Source: Mesodorylaimus sp. YZB2_4 (Eukaryota; Nematoda; Enoplea; Dorylaimida; Dorylaimidae). From it: 64,000 nt of DNA. A model generated the notes under the pieces. That model made no database searches. It had not been told where the DNA came from and saw nothing but the letters and a program-made list of their open reading frames with translations. Shown piece by piece: positions 1 to 13,905 of the stretch. A program made the translations under genes and the position numbers. How positions within the stretch are numbered: the first letter of the stretch is position 1; the number at the start of each line of letters is the position of its first letter. Location: assembly GCA_030248295.1 (NCBI GenBank), contig JASANH010000647.1, positions 372,001 through 436,000 on the forward strand, given 5' to 3'.

Positions 1-1542
1 TACACATAAGACAATAGAGTTCGGCCAAAGGGCCCATCTGCTTTCAGTCACTAGCATCGAGAACTGGCAACTGTTTTGAGTTTCAATTTGCCTTGCTCGA
101 AATTCCGAGATCGTTTGTCTTTCAGTGTGAACATATGTCAATTTGTTAGGCGGCTGGCTTGAAAGCGATGTCGGGATGAAATTCGAGGCGGCGTAAATGG
201 AATAGTTCCCTTGGCTCCGTCCGTTCATTGGTGTCGGTTCCTAGTGCCAGTTATGCCAGCCACACCCGAAATCGAGTTACAAGCACAAACATCCCAAATT
301 GACCATAGTCGCCTTGATAATGCCACACGTTGGATTTGGTAGCGCCAACAGAAAATGAACAAGAAAAGTGGGGCCTGCTCCAAAACTTTACTGCTGCGTA
401 TTCTATAGGTGCAAAGTTCAACACGCACTCGTATTTGGCCAAAGAGCTGTGCTGCTTTTGAAATTCGTCCTCGGACAAGGAAACTATTTTTGTGATTGCT
501 CGACCGTAAAAACAAATTAGACAAAAATAAGACAATTAAAGCCTAGGACAAGGGCCAACAATTTGGAATTAGGGGACAGAGATTAAGGACAAGACCGCTC
601 AAAAATATGCGAGCTGCCCAGGGTCAAGGATGAGACGAAATTCACCTCTGAGGCAGGAATGACCAATGAGATCTTTGACGAGACCGATAGCACTTTTTTT
701 CTATTTCTAAACGTGCTGCATGTCGTGAGTCCACAATACTTTCTTCCAGGTTTTCTGGGCCTTATTAGAGCCATCTATCCCGGCTCGATCTTTAAATTTT
801 GGATCTCGCGCCATTTTTTGCAACCTACCTATCACAAACATTCTCCTAGCTCAAACGAACGTGGTTGGTTCTTCGGCGTTGGCTATCCAACCATTGATGG
901 GCGAGGGCGTGCAAGGGCTTTCGGTATTGGACGGCAATATTTCCGCGTATCCAATCGTCCGCTGGACCTGACTCGCGTTCCGATTCGTCCGTGTTTTCAA
1001 TTGGCGATTACCGGTTGGCTAGCCTATCAAATTCAACCGATTTGCCGCTCAGACTCGTAAGTATGACGTCTTGTTGATATGTTCAGCGACGCTAAAGTAG
1101 GTAAGACATAAGAAAGGAAACGACCGAATGAGCAATGACAGAGCCATAACGTTCGAAAAAACTAGCTTTATACTTACACGAAGCGATATGTTGTTCAAAA
1201 ATCTATCGAAAACTGTTTTTTGCGCGAAGGCAGGAAGCCGAAGCTCTTTTGTGCAGACTAAACTTGGCCTAATTTAGGCAAAGAAACTGTTGGTGGCTCA
1301 GCCAGCCATCTTTAGGTATCTAGAATTAAAATTTAACTTATGTCAGTGTGCCAACAAAAACTGTTTTTATTGTAATCTGATTCGTTCCATCTCGGACCAT
1401 TGAGTGGAACTGTTAGTGACATGCTAGGAAGCACGGTGGTGCTTCCTAGCATGTCATTAAAATCCTTAATACTGGTTAACTAGCAAGGCTCGCTTATTAT
1501 TTTTTCAGTCATAACAAGAATTTTCTGCTTCATTTTAGACTA
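1..1542. other. 5' flank of NF-YB, possible 5'UTR exon and hairpin
   Basis: I see no convincing protein-coding gene here. A reading frame at 659-1060 (+) ends at a strong donor (GTAAGTATG, about 1059), and a 3' splice consensus (TTTTAG at about 1538) lies 4 bp before the NF-YB start codon. A 5'UTR exon spliced across 1059-1538 is therefore possible, but this is inference. A perfect 18-bp inverted repeat with a 4-base loop lies at 1417-1456. Confidence 0.4.
1417..1456. repeat. Perfect 18-bp inverted repeat (hairpin)
   Basis: The arms 1417-1434 and 1439-1456 are perfectly complementary around the loop GGTG. It lies 87 bp upstream of the NF-YB start codon, just before the predicted 3' splice site. 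If transcribed it would form a stable stem in the leader or its intron. It could also be a small fold-back element. Confidence 0.85.
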
Positions 1543-2822
1543 ATGGCAGCAAAACGGCAAAGCGATCCAATACAGCAAAGCAGTGCTGTGAAGAGGCGAC
1601 TGCAATTCGCGACCGACGAAATTCCAGAAACGGTTCATATACATGCTGGACATGTCGAGCATGCTTCCAGTGACGAAGTGCAAGGTGGAGATGGAATGCA
1701 AGGTTACGATAGTGTAACCGATTACGGTCCAATGGAATCGTCGTCCACTGGACATCATCAGCAACACGAGTCTATGATACGAGAACAAGACCGATTCCTG
1801 CCTATAGGTAAGCACGCTATGAGATATTTGCATCTGACTTACAAATGATGCTAGCTACAACAATTGGACTTTTTCTAGCTAACGTATCAAGAATCATGAA
1901 ACGTGTTTTGCCAGAGTCTGGAAAAGTGGCAAAAGAAGCGAAAGAATGTGTGCAAGAATGCGTGTCCGAGTTTATCTCCTTTATTACAAGCGAAGCATCC
2001 GAACGATGCATGCACGAGAAACGAAAGACAATTAATGGAGAAGATATTCTTTGGGCCATGCAAACACTCGGCTTCGATCCGTATGTCGAGCCTCTGAAAG
2101 TGTATTTGTCGAAATATCGAGTAGCTGCCAAAGGCGACAAGCATCCGTCGGTCATCAGTAATTCGTCGGTCCCCAGCTATAATCTCATTAGCGTTATGGG
2201 CGATCACGATTCTGGATCAAGCGCCGAGGGCAAACTATCAAGTTCAACAAATCAAGCATCCGCTGCTCCCTTGTATTTGACCCAAGACGACATCGTGCTG
2301 TCGACGGATCAGAGACAAGTGCAATTGGCCACGAACGCCGACGGACAGTTGACCATAATCGAGATGAGAACGGACTCGGATGGCAATGTGGAAGGCGGCG
2401 ATGGGGCAACAACTGCCATCAGCTTGCCAATGCTTTCTGGGGCGTCGAGTGGAGAAAACGGTGCGCACCAATACATTCTCACAGCTTTGGATCAAAGCGG
2501 CATTGGTGGCGCTGGCGTGCAACAGTTCGCGATTCCAGCTGGTGCGCAATTGGCCTTCATACCCGCAAGTGGAGCTAGTGGGTCGGGAGGTGCAACAACT
2601 ACTCAGGGCATACCCGTCATGTTCCTCGATTCGGCAGCTACTAGCAATACGGGCGGTCATCAGCAATCCCAATATATCACCATGAACGCTTCGGGAACGG
2701 GCGGATTGCAGATTATTCACGTAGCTCCTTCGGCTATGGTTGGCGGTGCTACATCAGTGGACGAATCTGATGATGGAAATGATTCTCATTCTGGAACTCT
2801 GATGGGAAAAGAAGGACATTGA
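1543..2822 (+). CDS. nfyb: NF-YB, CCAAT-binding factor beta subunit
   Basis: NF-YB is the histone-fold subunit of the trimeric NF-Y factor, which binds CCAAT boxes in promoters in the nucleus. Exons are 1543-1807 and 1879-2822, with a 71-bp intron that splits an Ala codon in phase 1 (402 aa). The frame after splicing reads [17 protein letters not shown], then [33 protein letters not shown] and [18 protein letters not shown], the near-invariant NF-YB histone fold (about residues 83-175). The N-terminal 80 residues are acidic and His-rich. The C-terminal 225 residues are rich in Gly, Ser, Thr and Gln (for example [14 protein letters not shown]). This tail is far longer than in vertebrate NF-YB (about 207 aa in total) and resembles activation domains usually carried by NF-YA and NF-YC. 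The start has an upstream CTA context and is the first in-frame ATG. Confidence 0.95.
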
Positions 2823-3180
2823 TCATTCATTCTTTGCCCATGTAATGTGTTGGTCGCCTTTGTCGCGAAGTACTTTCAATTATACACTTTTTATGAACTG
2901 TGCTTTACATTTTGATGAAATTTTTGTTTGTGGTCATACTTTGGTCTGTTACTACTGCATGAGGATTTTGTCTGGTGTTTTTTTTAAATTGCCTCCTTTT
3001 TGCTGCTTATTGCAATAGAACCTAAATCTGTGCGCTGTGCCACGTTGTCGGCTTGTGTGGTTTCTGCGGTTTCTCCAGTTTCCTGCTGGGATATTTGGAT
3101 TGAGAGATTTCGATAATCTGTGTGAAGGAATTAGCCTCACAAGGCAGATTTTGGATTTTAGGGGCACTGAAAGATTCAGA

Positions 3181-5801
<2,621 letters not shown>

Positions 5802-6816
5802 AGTAGCCTGAGGTTAGCGGGAGTATGAATATCATAGTCTTCTTTTTTCTTACGCGTGGCCTGAAATATTTGCTGTGACCATCTACATTTATTCCCGGAA
5901 ACTAAAAGAGGGGCTTTTGTTGATTGTGTAAAATTGGGTTTTGACCATGTAAATTGGGAAACTAGTTAGTCTGTTCCAGGGGTTCTCTTTTTCTTCCTGG
6001 CAATTATTGTACTACAGGAGTCACATTTTGACTGGGCTATTCTATTGACCTGTTTTGCTGGAATGAGGTAGCTGGATTTTGGCATGCTTTCGGAACCCAT
6101 CTCGCTGAAGGTTATGATTTGCCCGTACTTGTATATGCTGGTGGAGTTTAGGCAAGAGGCAATGGTGTGCTTTTGACATTCCTGTCGTTGTGTTACTTAT
6201 GCGGTGGTTTGTGCGGCCTCGGGGTTCTGTACAAGTTATAATAAATGGAAGTGCCTAGCTCTATCCTACAGTAGATAGCGTTTGGGTAGAAGGGAGAAGC
6301 AGCAGTCCTGCGAAATGTTTCAAACTAGACGGTGGAAACAGCCCGATCCAGCCGCAGTGCATCAGTATGCGACTGTGGACAAATGGAATGTAGGTGAGGA
6401 CAGGAAAGACGGGTGTGGGAACTTACCACTTAAAATTGAGATCACAAGTTTTCTTGTCTCGGGAAGTGGTAAACGAAGATGTCTGTTAGTCTCATCAGAA
6501 GGCTGGGAATCGAATCAGCTGTGGATGCCTAGAAAACGAAAACCATTGTCGCAGTTGGAAAGTGAAACTGGTTTGCATGTTCTAATAAAAGAAGACGTAT
6601 GGGTTTGTGGCCATGAATGGGGAGGAGGAGTGAGGTTTGGAAAATTGCAAGTACTTTTTCCAGTGAGCGATGCCATGCATGGCTGCGCCAGATGCGCTAT
6701 TTTCGGGATTTAGTCGCCAGCGGGTTGAAAAGTGGTTGCAAAGAATATGTATATAAGGTATGGCGACTTAAAGACGGCTACTCTCGATGCCAAGGTGAAG
6801 TTGGAGAGTGGTGAAA
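5802..6816. other. Intergenic, ARF to cysteine-module gene
   Basis: I see no gene that can be supported. Open frames at 6282-6713 and 6617-6814 lack recognisable motifs and are probably chance. The ARF 3'UTR should occupy the first part. Confidence 0.4.
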
Positions 6817-8400
6817 ATGGACGTGGTTTGGATTGGTGTTGTGGTAGTGGTGACTGTGCAGGTATGTTAGGGTTATGGATAGTGACAGTGATGGGACTGA
6901 GGTGAACATTTCAGCACGCCGTGGTTGGTCTGCCTGTGATCAGTGCAAGTGTGTCGTGTAGCCACGAGTACAATGAAGCTGTGCTCTGTCTCCTGGAGTT
7001 GCAAAACAGCAATGAATTGGAGGTGGTTAGAGAGAAGAGGAAAGGGATTATGGCTGTTTGTGCTCAGGGTTATCCCAGGTAAGACTGGTTTCGAGCAGAC
7101 AGGGCTATCACCTCAGATTTGGGTCTGCTTTGTGGGAGACAGGACCTGTGATTTGGTCTGATGTTAAAGGCCAACTGTTACAATGAGTACTGTTGTCCAG
7201 GATGGTGCGCCAAAAATGACAAGCACCAGAACAGGAAAATATAGTGTGGTAGGCTAGATAGAAAGCTGGTGCCTGCAGACAGCATGCGCATGGCGTCTAG
7301 CTTCGAGCATGAGATGTACGTTCCCTTTGGGGTGCACTAGACATCAGGATAGCACAGTATGTACTGTACGTAGATGGACGGGTGGTTTCCCAAAAAAGCC
7401 CTTTTCGCGAGGCAAGTTTAGCATGGCCTCATACGGTGTGCTTCGTTCCTACCCTCACTGCCAACTCACATCCATTCCTGTCCACTTTCAGAGACTGCAT
7501 CGATGAATTCGAGGCCAAGAAAGCGTGCATTATTTCCACTATTCTAGAGATCAATTCTAAACCAGAATACTTGCGGTCAAGAAACGAGACCTTGGACGCT
7601 GCTGATCAATGTTACGAAAAGGAATTCACATCGACAGGGGATAACTTCAATGACCTCACGATTCCCTATGTCACTTCATTCGACACTAACGCCAATGGTC
7701 ACGGAGAGATAGGGAGTATCTTGTAAGTGGTAGAATAGGCGAGACTGACACAAGACTATACGCCGGGTGACTTTAGGAATCGTCCAGAATGCGAAGAAAC
7801 CGAGAGAGAACTGGATTGTATTCGAAGAGAGCTTCTCAACTTGTACAAGAACGACACCGACTTCTCGTTCTCCATAAATGCATTGTCGGGGAGAAAGGCG
7901 GCGTGTATGCAAAGGTATACCAGTTTTGGCGGCCCTGGCCCTCTACTCCTCATTCTCCTTTATTATTTAGACTGCCTGATCATTGTCAGGTGAAGACACT
8001 GGAACTGCGTCAGTGCTACCTCGATGCATTTGCCAATCTCAGCGTAGTAGCAGCTTCGAAAGCGGATGAATGCTTTCAAAGGTGGAATGGAGTCTTGCCT
8101 AGTGTTTCAGCGAGTGCTGAGCTTCCTGGCACAACAATCAAAAGTCTTGCTGTCACACAAGGGCAAGGAGACGTGTCCGAAACAACGACAGATACTTACG
8201 AGCAGTCGGCGACAACAGCGGATTTTTCTACAAGATCATCAACGGCAAGTCAGACTACACAAGTCCCATCGAATATGAGCAGTCTATCCTCGTCGTCTCA
8301 GTTACCTTCGCTTACAGAGCCGACACCAGTTGCTCCCAAGTTGGATGAGGGAGAAAAAGTGTTGCCTTCACCCATCCTATCGTCTAGTCAAGTGGTGTAA
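6817..8400 (+). CDS. Secreted protein with four cysteine modules
   Basis: I do not recognise the family. Five exons (6817-6861, 6915-7078, 7492-7722, 7777-7914, 7971-8400) give 335 aa. The first exon is only 15 codons (MDVVWIGVVVVVTVQ) and makes a signal peptide core. Four repeats follow, each of the form C-x(8-9)-C-x(18-28)-C: CSHEYNEAVLC, CIDEFEAKKAC, CEETERELDC and CQVKTLELRQC, with their third cysteines downstream. The last three introns all interrupt the codon in phase 2, so the internal exons are symmetric. The C-terminal 100 residues are Ser/Thr-rich, like an O-glycosylated stalk, with no membrane anchor. The three-cysteine module is loosely reminiscent of nematode DUF19-type (T20D4.11-like) secreted domains, but I cannot assign it. 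A very short signal exon makes the gene easy to miss. Confidence 0.75.
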
Positions 8401-10437
8401 TCATAGGTGCCGTGTGCCTGTTCTCCAGGATGTACAGTATGTGCCACCAATGTGGTGTGGGTGGTAGGGAGTCGCAGACAATGTACTAAGGCTCTCTGAT
8501 TGTGAGTTGTCATCGTATGCAGTGTGGAATGCACAGGCCGGATGCCTTCATGCGGCTGGACGTTCCACTCTTGACAATTCTTCTGGGCTTTGTTTCAAGT
8601 TATACCACCTTGCATGTGCAGCTGTAAGCTGTTCTACCAACCTTTGATAGATTCTGCTTCCGACCAAATGTAGGAGTTCCATACAGGCCGTGCAGGAAGC
8701 ATGTGCAGTAATGGTCAACTCTGCCAGGAATTGGAGCTGTATGTCAGGCCCTAGTGAATACTCACGAATCAGAACTCAACCAAGACTGCCGAGGAAAAAA
8801 GCATGTTATGACCAAAAGCAGGAAGCACCAAACTCACTACTTCACAGCTGGCGATCCAGGTAGAGATGTCACTTCTTGTTAGACTTATGTTTGCTTCAAG
8901 AATATCACGTAGTACATGTCTTACGGAACTATCAATTAGAGCTTCATGCTTTCGTATACTGGCGGCCCACACCCGTCAGACAGATATATATGCCATATGG
9001 ACATCATTTCATGAAGGGTGTCCATAGCGTGAGAATAAATGGCCCACTACTTATCGGCAAATGGCCCCTAAGATGTCAAGTCGTTCGGTGGTAGGCCTGA
9101 AGCATCAGCAGATTGTCTATGAGGTCGATTCATAATGCTCATGCTATTTGCGTCGTCCAGCACAGTCATCGACGGCGATTATGCATTTTCTTCATTTGTC
9201 TCGGCCTCCAGAATAGGACGAGGCCGGCTTATTATGCATCGCCCTGGCGCCAGACAGACGGGCCTCGCCTTCCTTCATTTGTTTGTTTAACATTCCAGTC
9301 CAAGTCCAGACGCCACGTTTTCTTCGAAGGCTGATTGCGAGCACCCGCCCGCTTCCACAATTTGGAATGGACTTCTTGTAAATGCATTCGACCAATGAAA
9401 GTACAAGGAGGTGCTGAACTAGGCGACGCGTGAACCAATCATATTGCGCGATGGTGTTGCGCCCAGCTGCTCCGCCTCCCAAACGGCCCGTGACCCACGC
9501 CGCGGCCATCTTGCTCGATCAATTCGACTAAAATTCATTTCGGGGTGTGGCGGCGTAGAGAAGCGATCCGATGGACGAGGATGCGTGCAATTTGAGAACG
9601 GGATTCTGATTGCTGGTCATGAACTCATACATTGATTATTATAATCAAAAGACGGCAGAACTTGGTTTCGTGAGCGAAGTAATGGAAAGAGGAAGGGCCA
9701 TGTTGAGATAAGGTCAAAGCATTTGAAAAGTGTCAGGTGAGTTGTATGTTCCGGTTATTTATTTCGGGCCAATGTTGTAGTCTTTGAAGCTTTATTTATC
9801 TCTGATGAAAGCCTGAAATAAGGAAATGAAAAAGCTAGAACGCGTTGGGTTTTTGCTTTTGCCTGAAACGAAACATTTAGTCGGCCCAGGTGTAGGTAGT
9901 GTGGGCCGCTCATTACAGTACACAAGTTTGGTATTCTCGTTTCTAAATTTTTTCTCAACTGTGGACGCTATTCTGCAGAAGTGATAGCTGCTTTGGCGCA
10001 CATCGAAGCAAGTCGCAAGTCTAGCTCTTTTAGGCTGCTTTAAGACCCCAACCCTCTCCTTGTGCTCCAGATTTGAAGCCAATGCGATGACTAACTGATA
10101 ACTTTATAGACTGAGTCAAGCGCTATTACTGCCGCTCCTTGGTGTTCCTGTTCGGTGGCTAAGAAAGGGCTCATCGCGGCATGGCTAAGATCTGGTAGAT
10201 AAAAGAAAAAGGCAAGTCGTGCCCCAGACGGTTTATATGAGTAGCTAAGTTTTTTAATTTTTATTCAGGAGCTACGCATCACGATTTTTCGATGCCACTT
10301 CCAGTGTCGTCTTGCGCACGTGTGGCGTTACGCTGTTGGTCAGTTAGTACTCGATCAGAACGAGTGCAAAACAGCCAGGTTCGTCGCCAATGACTACTGT
10401 CTCTAGAACCCCTGGACCCCAAGTCCATCTACCTCCT
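8401..10437. other. Intergenic, no gene seen
   Basis: Short open frames exist on both strands but none shows a signal, domain or splice pattern. I see nothing that can be supported as a gene. Confidence 0.4.
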
Positions 10438-11893
10438 TAAAGAGTCCCCCTTCAGCAATACCAATACTCTTATGAGTCCCCCCCTTCAGCAACATCAAAA
10501 ACTCAGACGAGTCCCCCTTCAGCAATACCAATACTCTTATGAGTCCCCCCCTTCAGCAACATCAAAAACTCTTATGAGTCCCCCTTCAGCAATACCAATA
10601 CTCTTATGAGTCCCCCCCTTCAGCAACATAAAAAACTCTTATGAGTCCCCCTTCAGCAATACCAATACTCTTATGAGTCCCCCCTTCAGCAACATCAAAA
10701 ACTCTTATGAGTCCCCCCTTCAGCAACATCAAAAACTCTTATGAGTCCCCCTTCAGCAATACCAATACTCTTATGAGTCCCCCTTCAGCAATACCAATAC
10801 TCTTATGAGTCCCCCTTCAGCAACATCAAAAACTCAGATGAGTCCCACTTCAGCAACATCAAAAACTCTTATGAGTCACCCTTCAGCAATACCAATACTC
10901 TTATGAGTCCCCCCTTCAGCAACATCAAAAACTCAGATGAGTCCCACTTCAGCAACATCAAAAACTCTTATGAGTCCCCCTTCAGCAATACCAATACTGT
11001 TATGAGTCCCCCCCTTCAGCAACATCAAAAACTCTTATGAGGCCCCCTTCAGCAACATCAAAAACTCTTATGAGTCCCCCTTCAGCAATACCAATACTCT
11101 TATGAGTCCCCTTTCAGCAATATCAAAAACTCAGATGAGTCCCCCTTCAGCAATATCAAAAACTCAGATGAGTCCCCCTTCAGCAACATCAAAAACTCTT
11201 ATGAGTCCCCCTTCAGCAATACCAATACTCTTATGAGTCCCCCCCTTCAGCAATATCAAAAACTCAGATGAGTCCCCCTTCAGCAACATCAAAAACTCTT
11301 ATGAGTCCCCCTTCAGCAATACCAATACTCTTATGAGTCCCCCCTTCAGCAATATCAAAAACTCAGATGAGTCCCCCTTCAGCAATATCAAAAACTCGGA
11401 TGAGTCCCCCTTCAGCAACATCAAAAACTCTTATGAGTCCCCCTTCAGCAATACCAATACTCTTATGAGTCCCCCCCTTCAGCAATATCAAAAACTCAGA
11501 TGAGTCCCCCTTCAGCAATACCAATACTCTTATGAGTCCCCCCCTTCAGCAACATCAAAAACTCTTATGAGTCCCCCTTCAGCAATACCAATACTCTTAT
11601 GAGTCCCCCCTTCAGCAACATCAAAAACTCTTATGAGTCCCCCTTCAGCAATACCAATACTCTTATGAGTCCCCCCCTTCAGCAACATCAAAAACTCAGA
11701 TGAGTCCCCCTTCAGCAATACCAATACTCTTATGAGTCCCCCCTTCAGCAATACCAATACTCTTATGAGTCCCCCTTCAGCAATACCAATACTCTTATGA
11801 GTCCCGCTTCAGCAATATCAAAAACTCAGATGAGTCCCCCTTCAGCAATACCAATACTCTTATGAGTCCCCCTTCAGCAATACCAATACTCTA
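10438..11893. repeat. 32-bp minisatellite, about 45 tandem copies
   Basis: The unit is about 32 bp with a core GAGTCCCCCTTCAGCAA followed by one of two variable parts: TACCAATACTCTTAT or CATCAAAAACTC(TTAT or AGAT). The number of Cs in the run varies from 5 to 7, so unit length drifts by 1-2 bp. The two unit types are interleaved rather than blocked, forming a higher-order 64-bp pattern in many places. The reverse strand stays open for 75 codons only because the period is near a multiple of three with drift, so I do not call that frame a gene. Confidence 0.97.
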
Positions 11894-12493
11894 AATGGGT
11901 TCCTTAATGTTGTGATGCCCCGAAGTTATGATGATAATTTTCTGCAGTTATCTGTCAGTTGGCCTTGTTATGTTTGCTGGTGTAATGTGTCGATGGTTGT
12001 TGTGAAGGTGAGATGTTACTGACTGGCCAAGTGTGTCAGGTGGCATCTGGACAGAAGTAGACGAACTGCCGTGTGATCGTAGTGTGTGCCAGTGCGAATC
12101 GATTTTATTTGCTACAGTAACTATACTAAAGTAAATAGTCCGTCTACTGTGAACCATTCTAGACAAGTTCTTGTAATTGCCACTAAAGGGGGGTCGTGGA
12201 TACAGCATTACAGCATCGTGTACTGTATTTGAGCAGAGAGGGCTACCAATGCGTACAGTAAGTCACAGGACATGGCGACAACAAAATTGTGCGTAGATCG
12301 TGTACTGTATGTGCCCTGTAGCTAGAAAGGCGGATGCTTCTCGATTAGACTAAAGCTTCAGTCGGCTGGGAAATGAAAACCTATGGCGTACTTTAATGAG
12401 AATGACCCGTTCTTATCTTCCAAATCAGTATTGGGGTAGACGCTGGCTGCTGTCTTTATGTCCTTTGGGCAGTGACAGCGAGCAAATAGCAGT

Positions 12494-12905
12494 TTGGTGA
12501 GGGCAGCGGTCGCGGTGGTGCACTGGTATACGTCTCTCCGTATTGCTTGGGAGCGAGTGGCTGGACTCGTCCCAGGTTCAATCCCTGATGACGGAGGTCG
12601 GTTTGCGAACCATAATCCCTCGCTGACCTTGCATTCTTGGCCATGGGTGACTCATCCGGTACCATCGAGGTGCTCCGAGTGGAGGTACGGAAGCTAAACA
12701 GCAGACAGTTTGTCGAGCACCGACTGGGTTCACCACCCACCCACCATCGTCCAAGGAAGTCGGTGTCCAGTCCAGGATGCCCCCGTATGGGGGTGCTCCT
12801 AGTGGAGACTCGCAGAGGGACGCTGCTGTGTGTGCTGGTCCCCGCACAGCCTTCCTTACACAAGGTTTGACTGGTGGCCGTCTATAGGCAAAACGGGCTT
12901 CAGTC
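12494..12905 (+). mobile_element. tRNA-derived SINE, full-length-like copy
   Basis: The head resembles a tRNA gene: an A-box-like GGTGGTGCACTGGTATACG and a B-box-like CCCAGGTTCAATCCC about 55 bp later. The tail contains CAGAGGGACGCTGCTGTGTG and CCGTCTATAGGCAAAA. The same sequences recur at 17256-17385 (tail, +), 25556-25895 (nearly full, -), 36885-36975 (head, -) and 57270-57400 (tail, -). Shared head and tail in separate loci, with RNA polymerase III-type boxes, indicate a SINE family. Pieces of frames seen here are not genes. Confidence 0.8.
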
Positions 12906-13199
12906 CACAAGCATTTGTAATAAAAACCATCCCCAAGAGAACAGTGTAGAGTAATGCCCGAAAAGAGACTTGACCCAAGTAAAGCTCTGAAAAGGAGAGC
13001 CTCGCGAACTACGGGTCTGCAATAGTCTCAGCCTCCTTCGAAGTTTAATACTCGAAGTAGGGCTCAATGTCAGTATCCAGGGGTCACTCAGAAGACCTGA
13101 CTGTCCTCTGCTAACTGATCAAGTAACTGATAACTGAGTAACATCAAGTAGCTACTGTGCGCTACCTGTGCTGGAAGATAGTTCTCGCGGTTATACAAA

Positions 13200-13530
13200 A
13201 CTACAGTACTTTACGTTACGAACGAGGTCTATATAGTTCTGGGAAGGTTTTTTCGGCGCCACTCGGGCACCGTTCAACGGATTTTGATGAAATTTGACCC
13301 AAGCACGCAGGACATGGTACCCAAGAACCCTACGATGAGATTTCGCGAAATTTTGATCGGTTCGGGAGATATCGATCAAAAACGACTTCTGAAGTGTGGA
13401 CCCCGTACTGTAAAATATGAGTCCCCAAGTTTGACTAGGGAGGGGCAACCACATACGGCTCCGTGTATAAGGCGGCCAGTTACACTACCTTCTCCGCAGG
13501 CCAAACACACATAATGCAAGGCTCAACCCA
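13200..13530. repeat. Probable transposon remnant
   Basis: The segment at 13478-13515 (ACACTACCTTCTCC followed by GGCCAAACACAC) is repeated at about 19190-19220. The neighbouring stretch has no coding structure of its own. The element type is unknown. Confidence 0.3.
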
Positions 13531-13905
13531 GCAAAAATCAAGACGCACATACTTGTTAGGGGCCATTCGCGATGAGAACCTGCAAACTGCTTATAACACT
13601 GCGGGTCACGTGACTTGTGTGCAACCCACAGACATTGTAAAGTAGACGGGGCCTGCAGCACAGGGCCGCGCGCGACCTCGCACTCGCTTTCGTTGCGGTC
13701 GCAAAACAGTCGCCTGACGCCTTTAGTCGCATGGTGCCCGTCACAAGGTAGGGAATAGAAAAGTGCTGCAGCCATCACTGCAGTGTCGTGGGGTGCGACT
13801 AGTGGCATCGCTTTCGAATGCAGATTTCAAAGAGGTGAGTTTGAGCTCGACCGCAGTTCTTGTCTCTTGAATTTTTGCTCTTAGATAATTGGAAATTGAA
13901 AGAGG

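Noticed and set aside
225..774. Overlapping - strand frames at the left end
   Set aside because: No motif, no splice pattern and composition typical of chance frames.
11530..11757. 75-codon open frame on - across the minisatellite (LLKGGLIRVL-type repeats)
   Set aside because: It follows directly from the 32-bp repeat unit and has no start context, signal or splice support.
12500..12590. Functional tRNA gene at the SINE head
   Set aside because: Boxes are present but stems do not form a full cloverleaf by eye and the sequence continues into a repeated tail.
12456..12910. ORFs on both strands around 12.5-12.9 kb
   Set aside because: They lie in a SINE copy that recurs elsewhere; coding potential is incidental.
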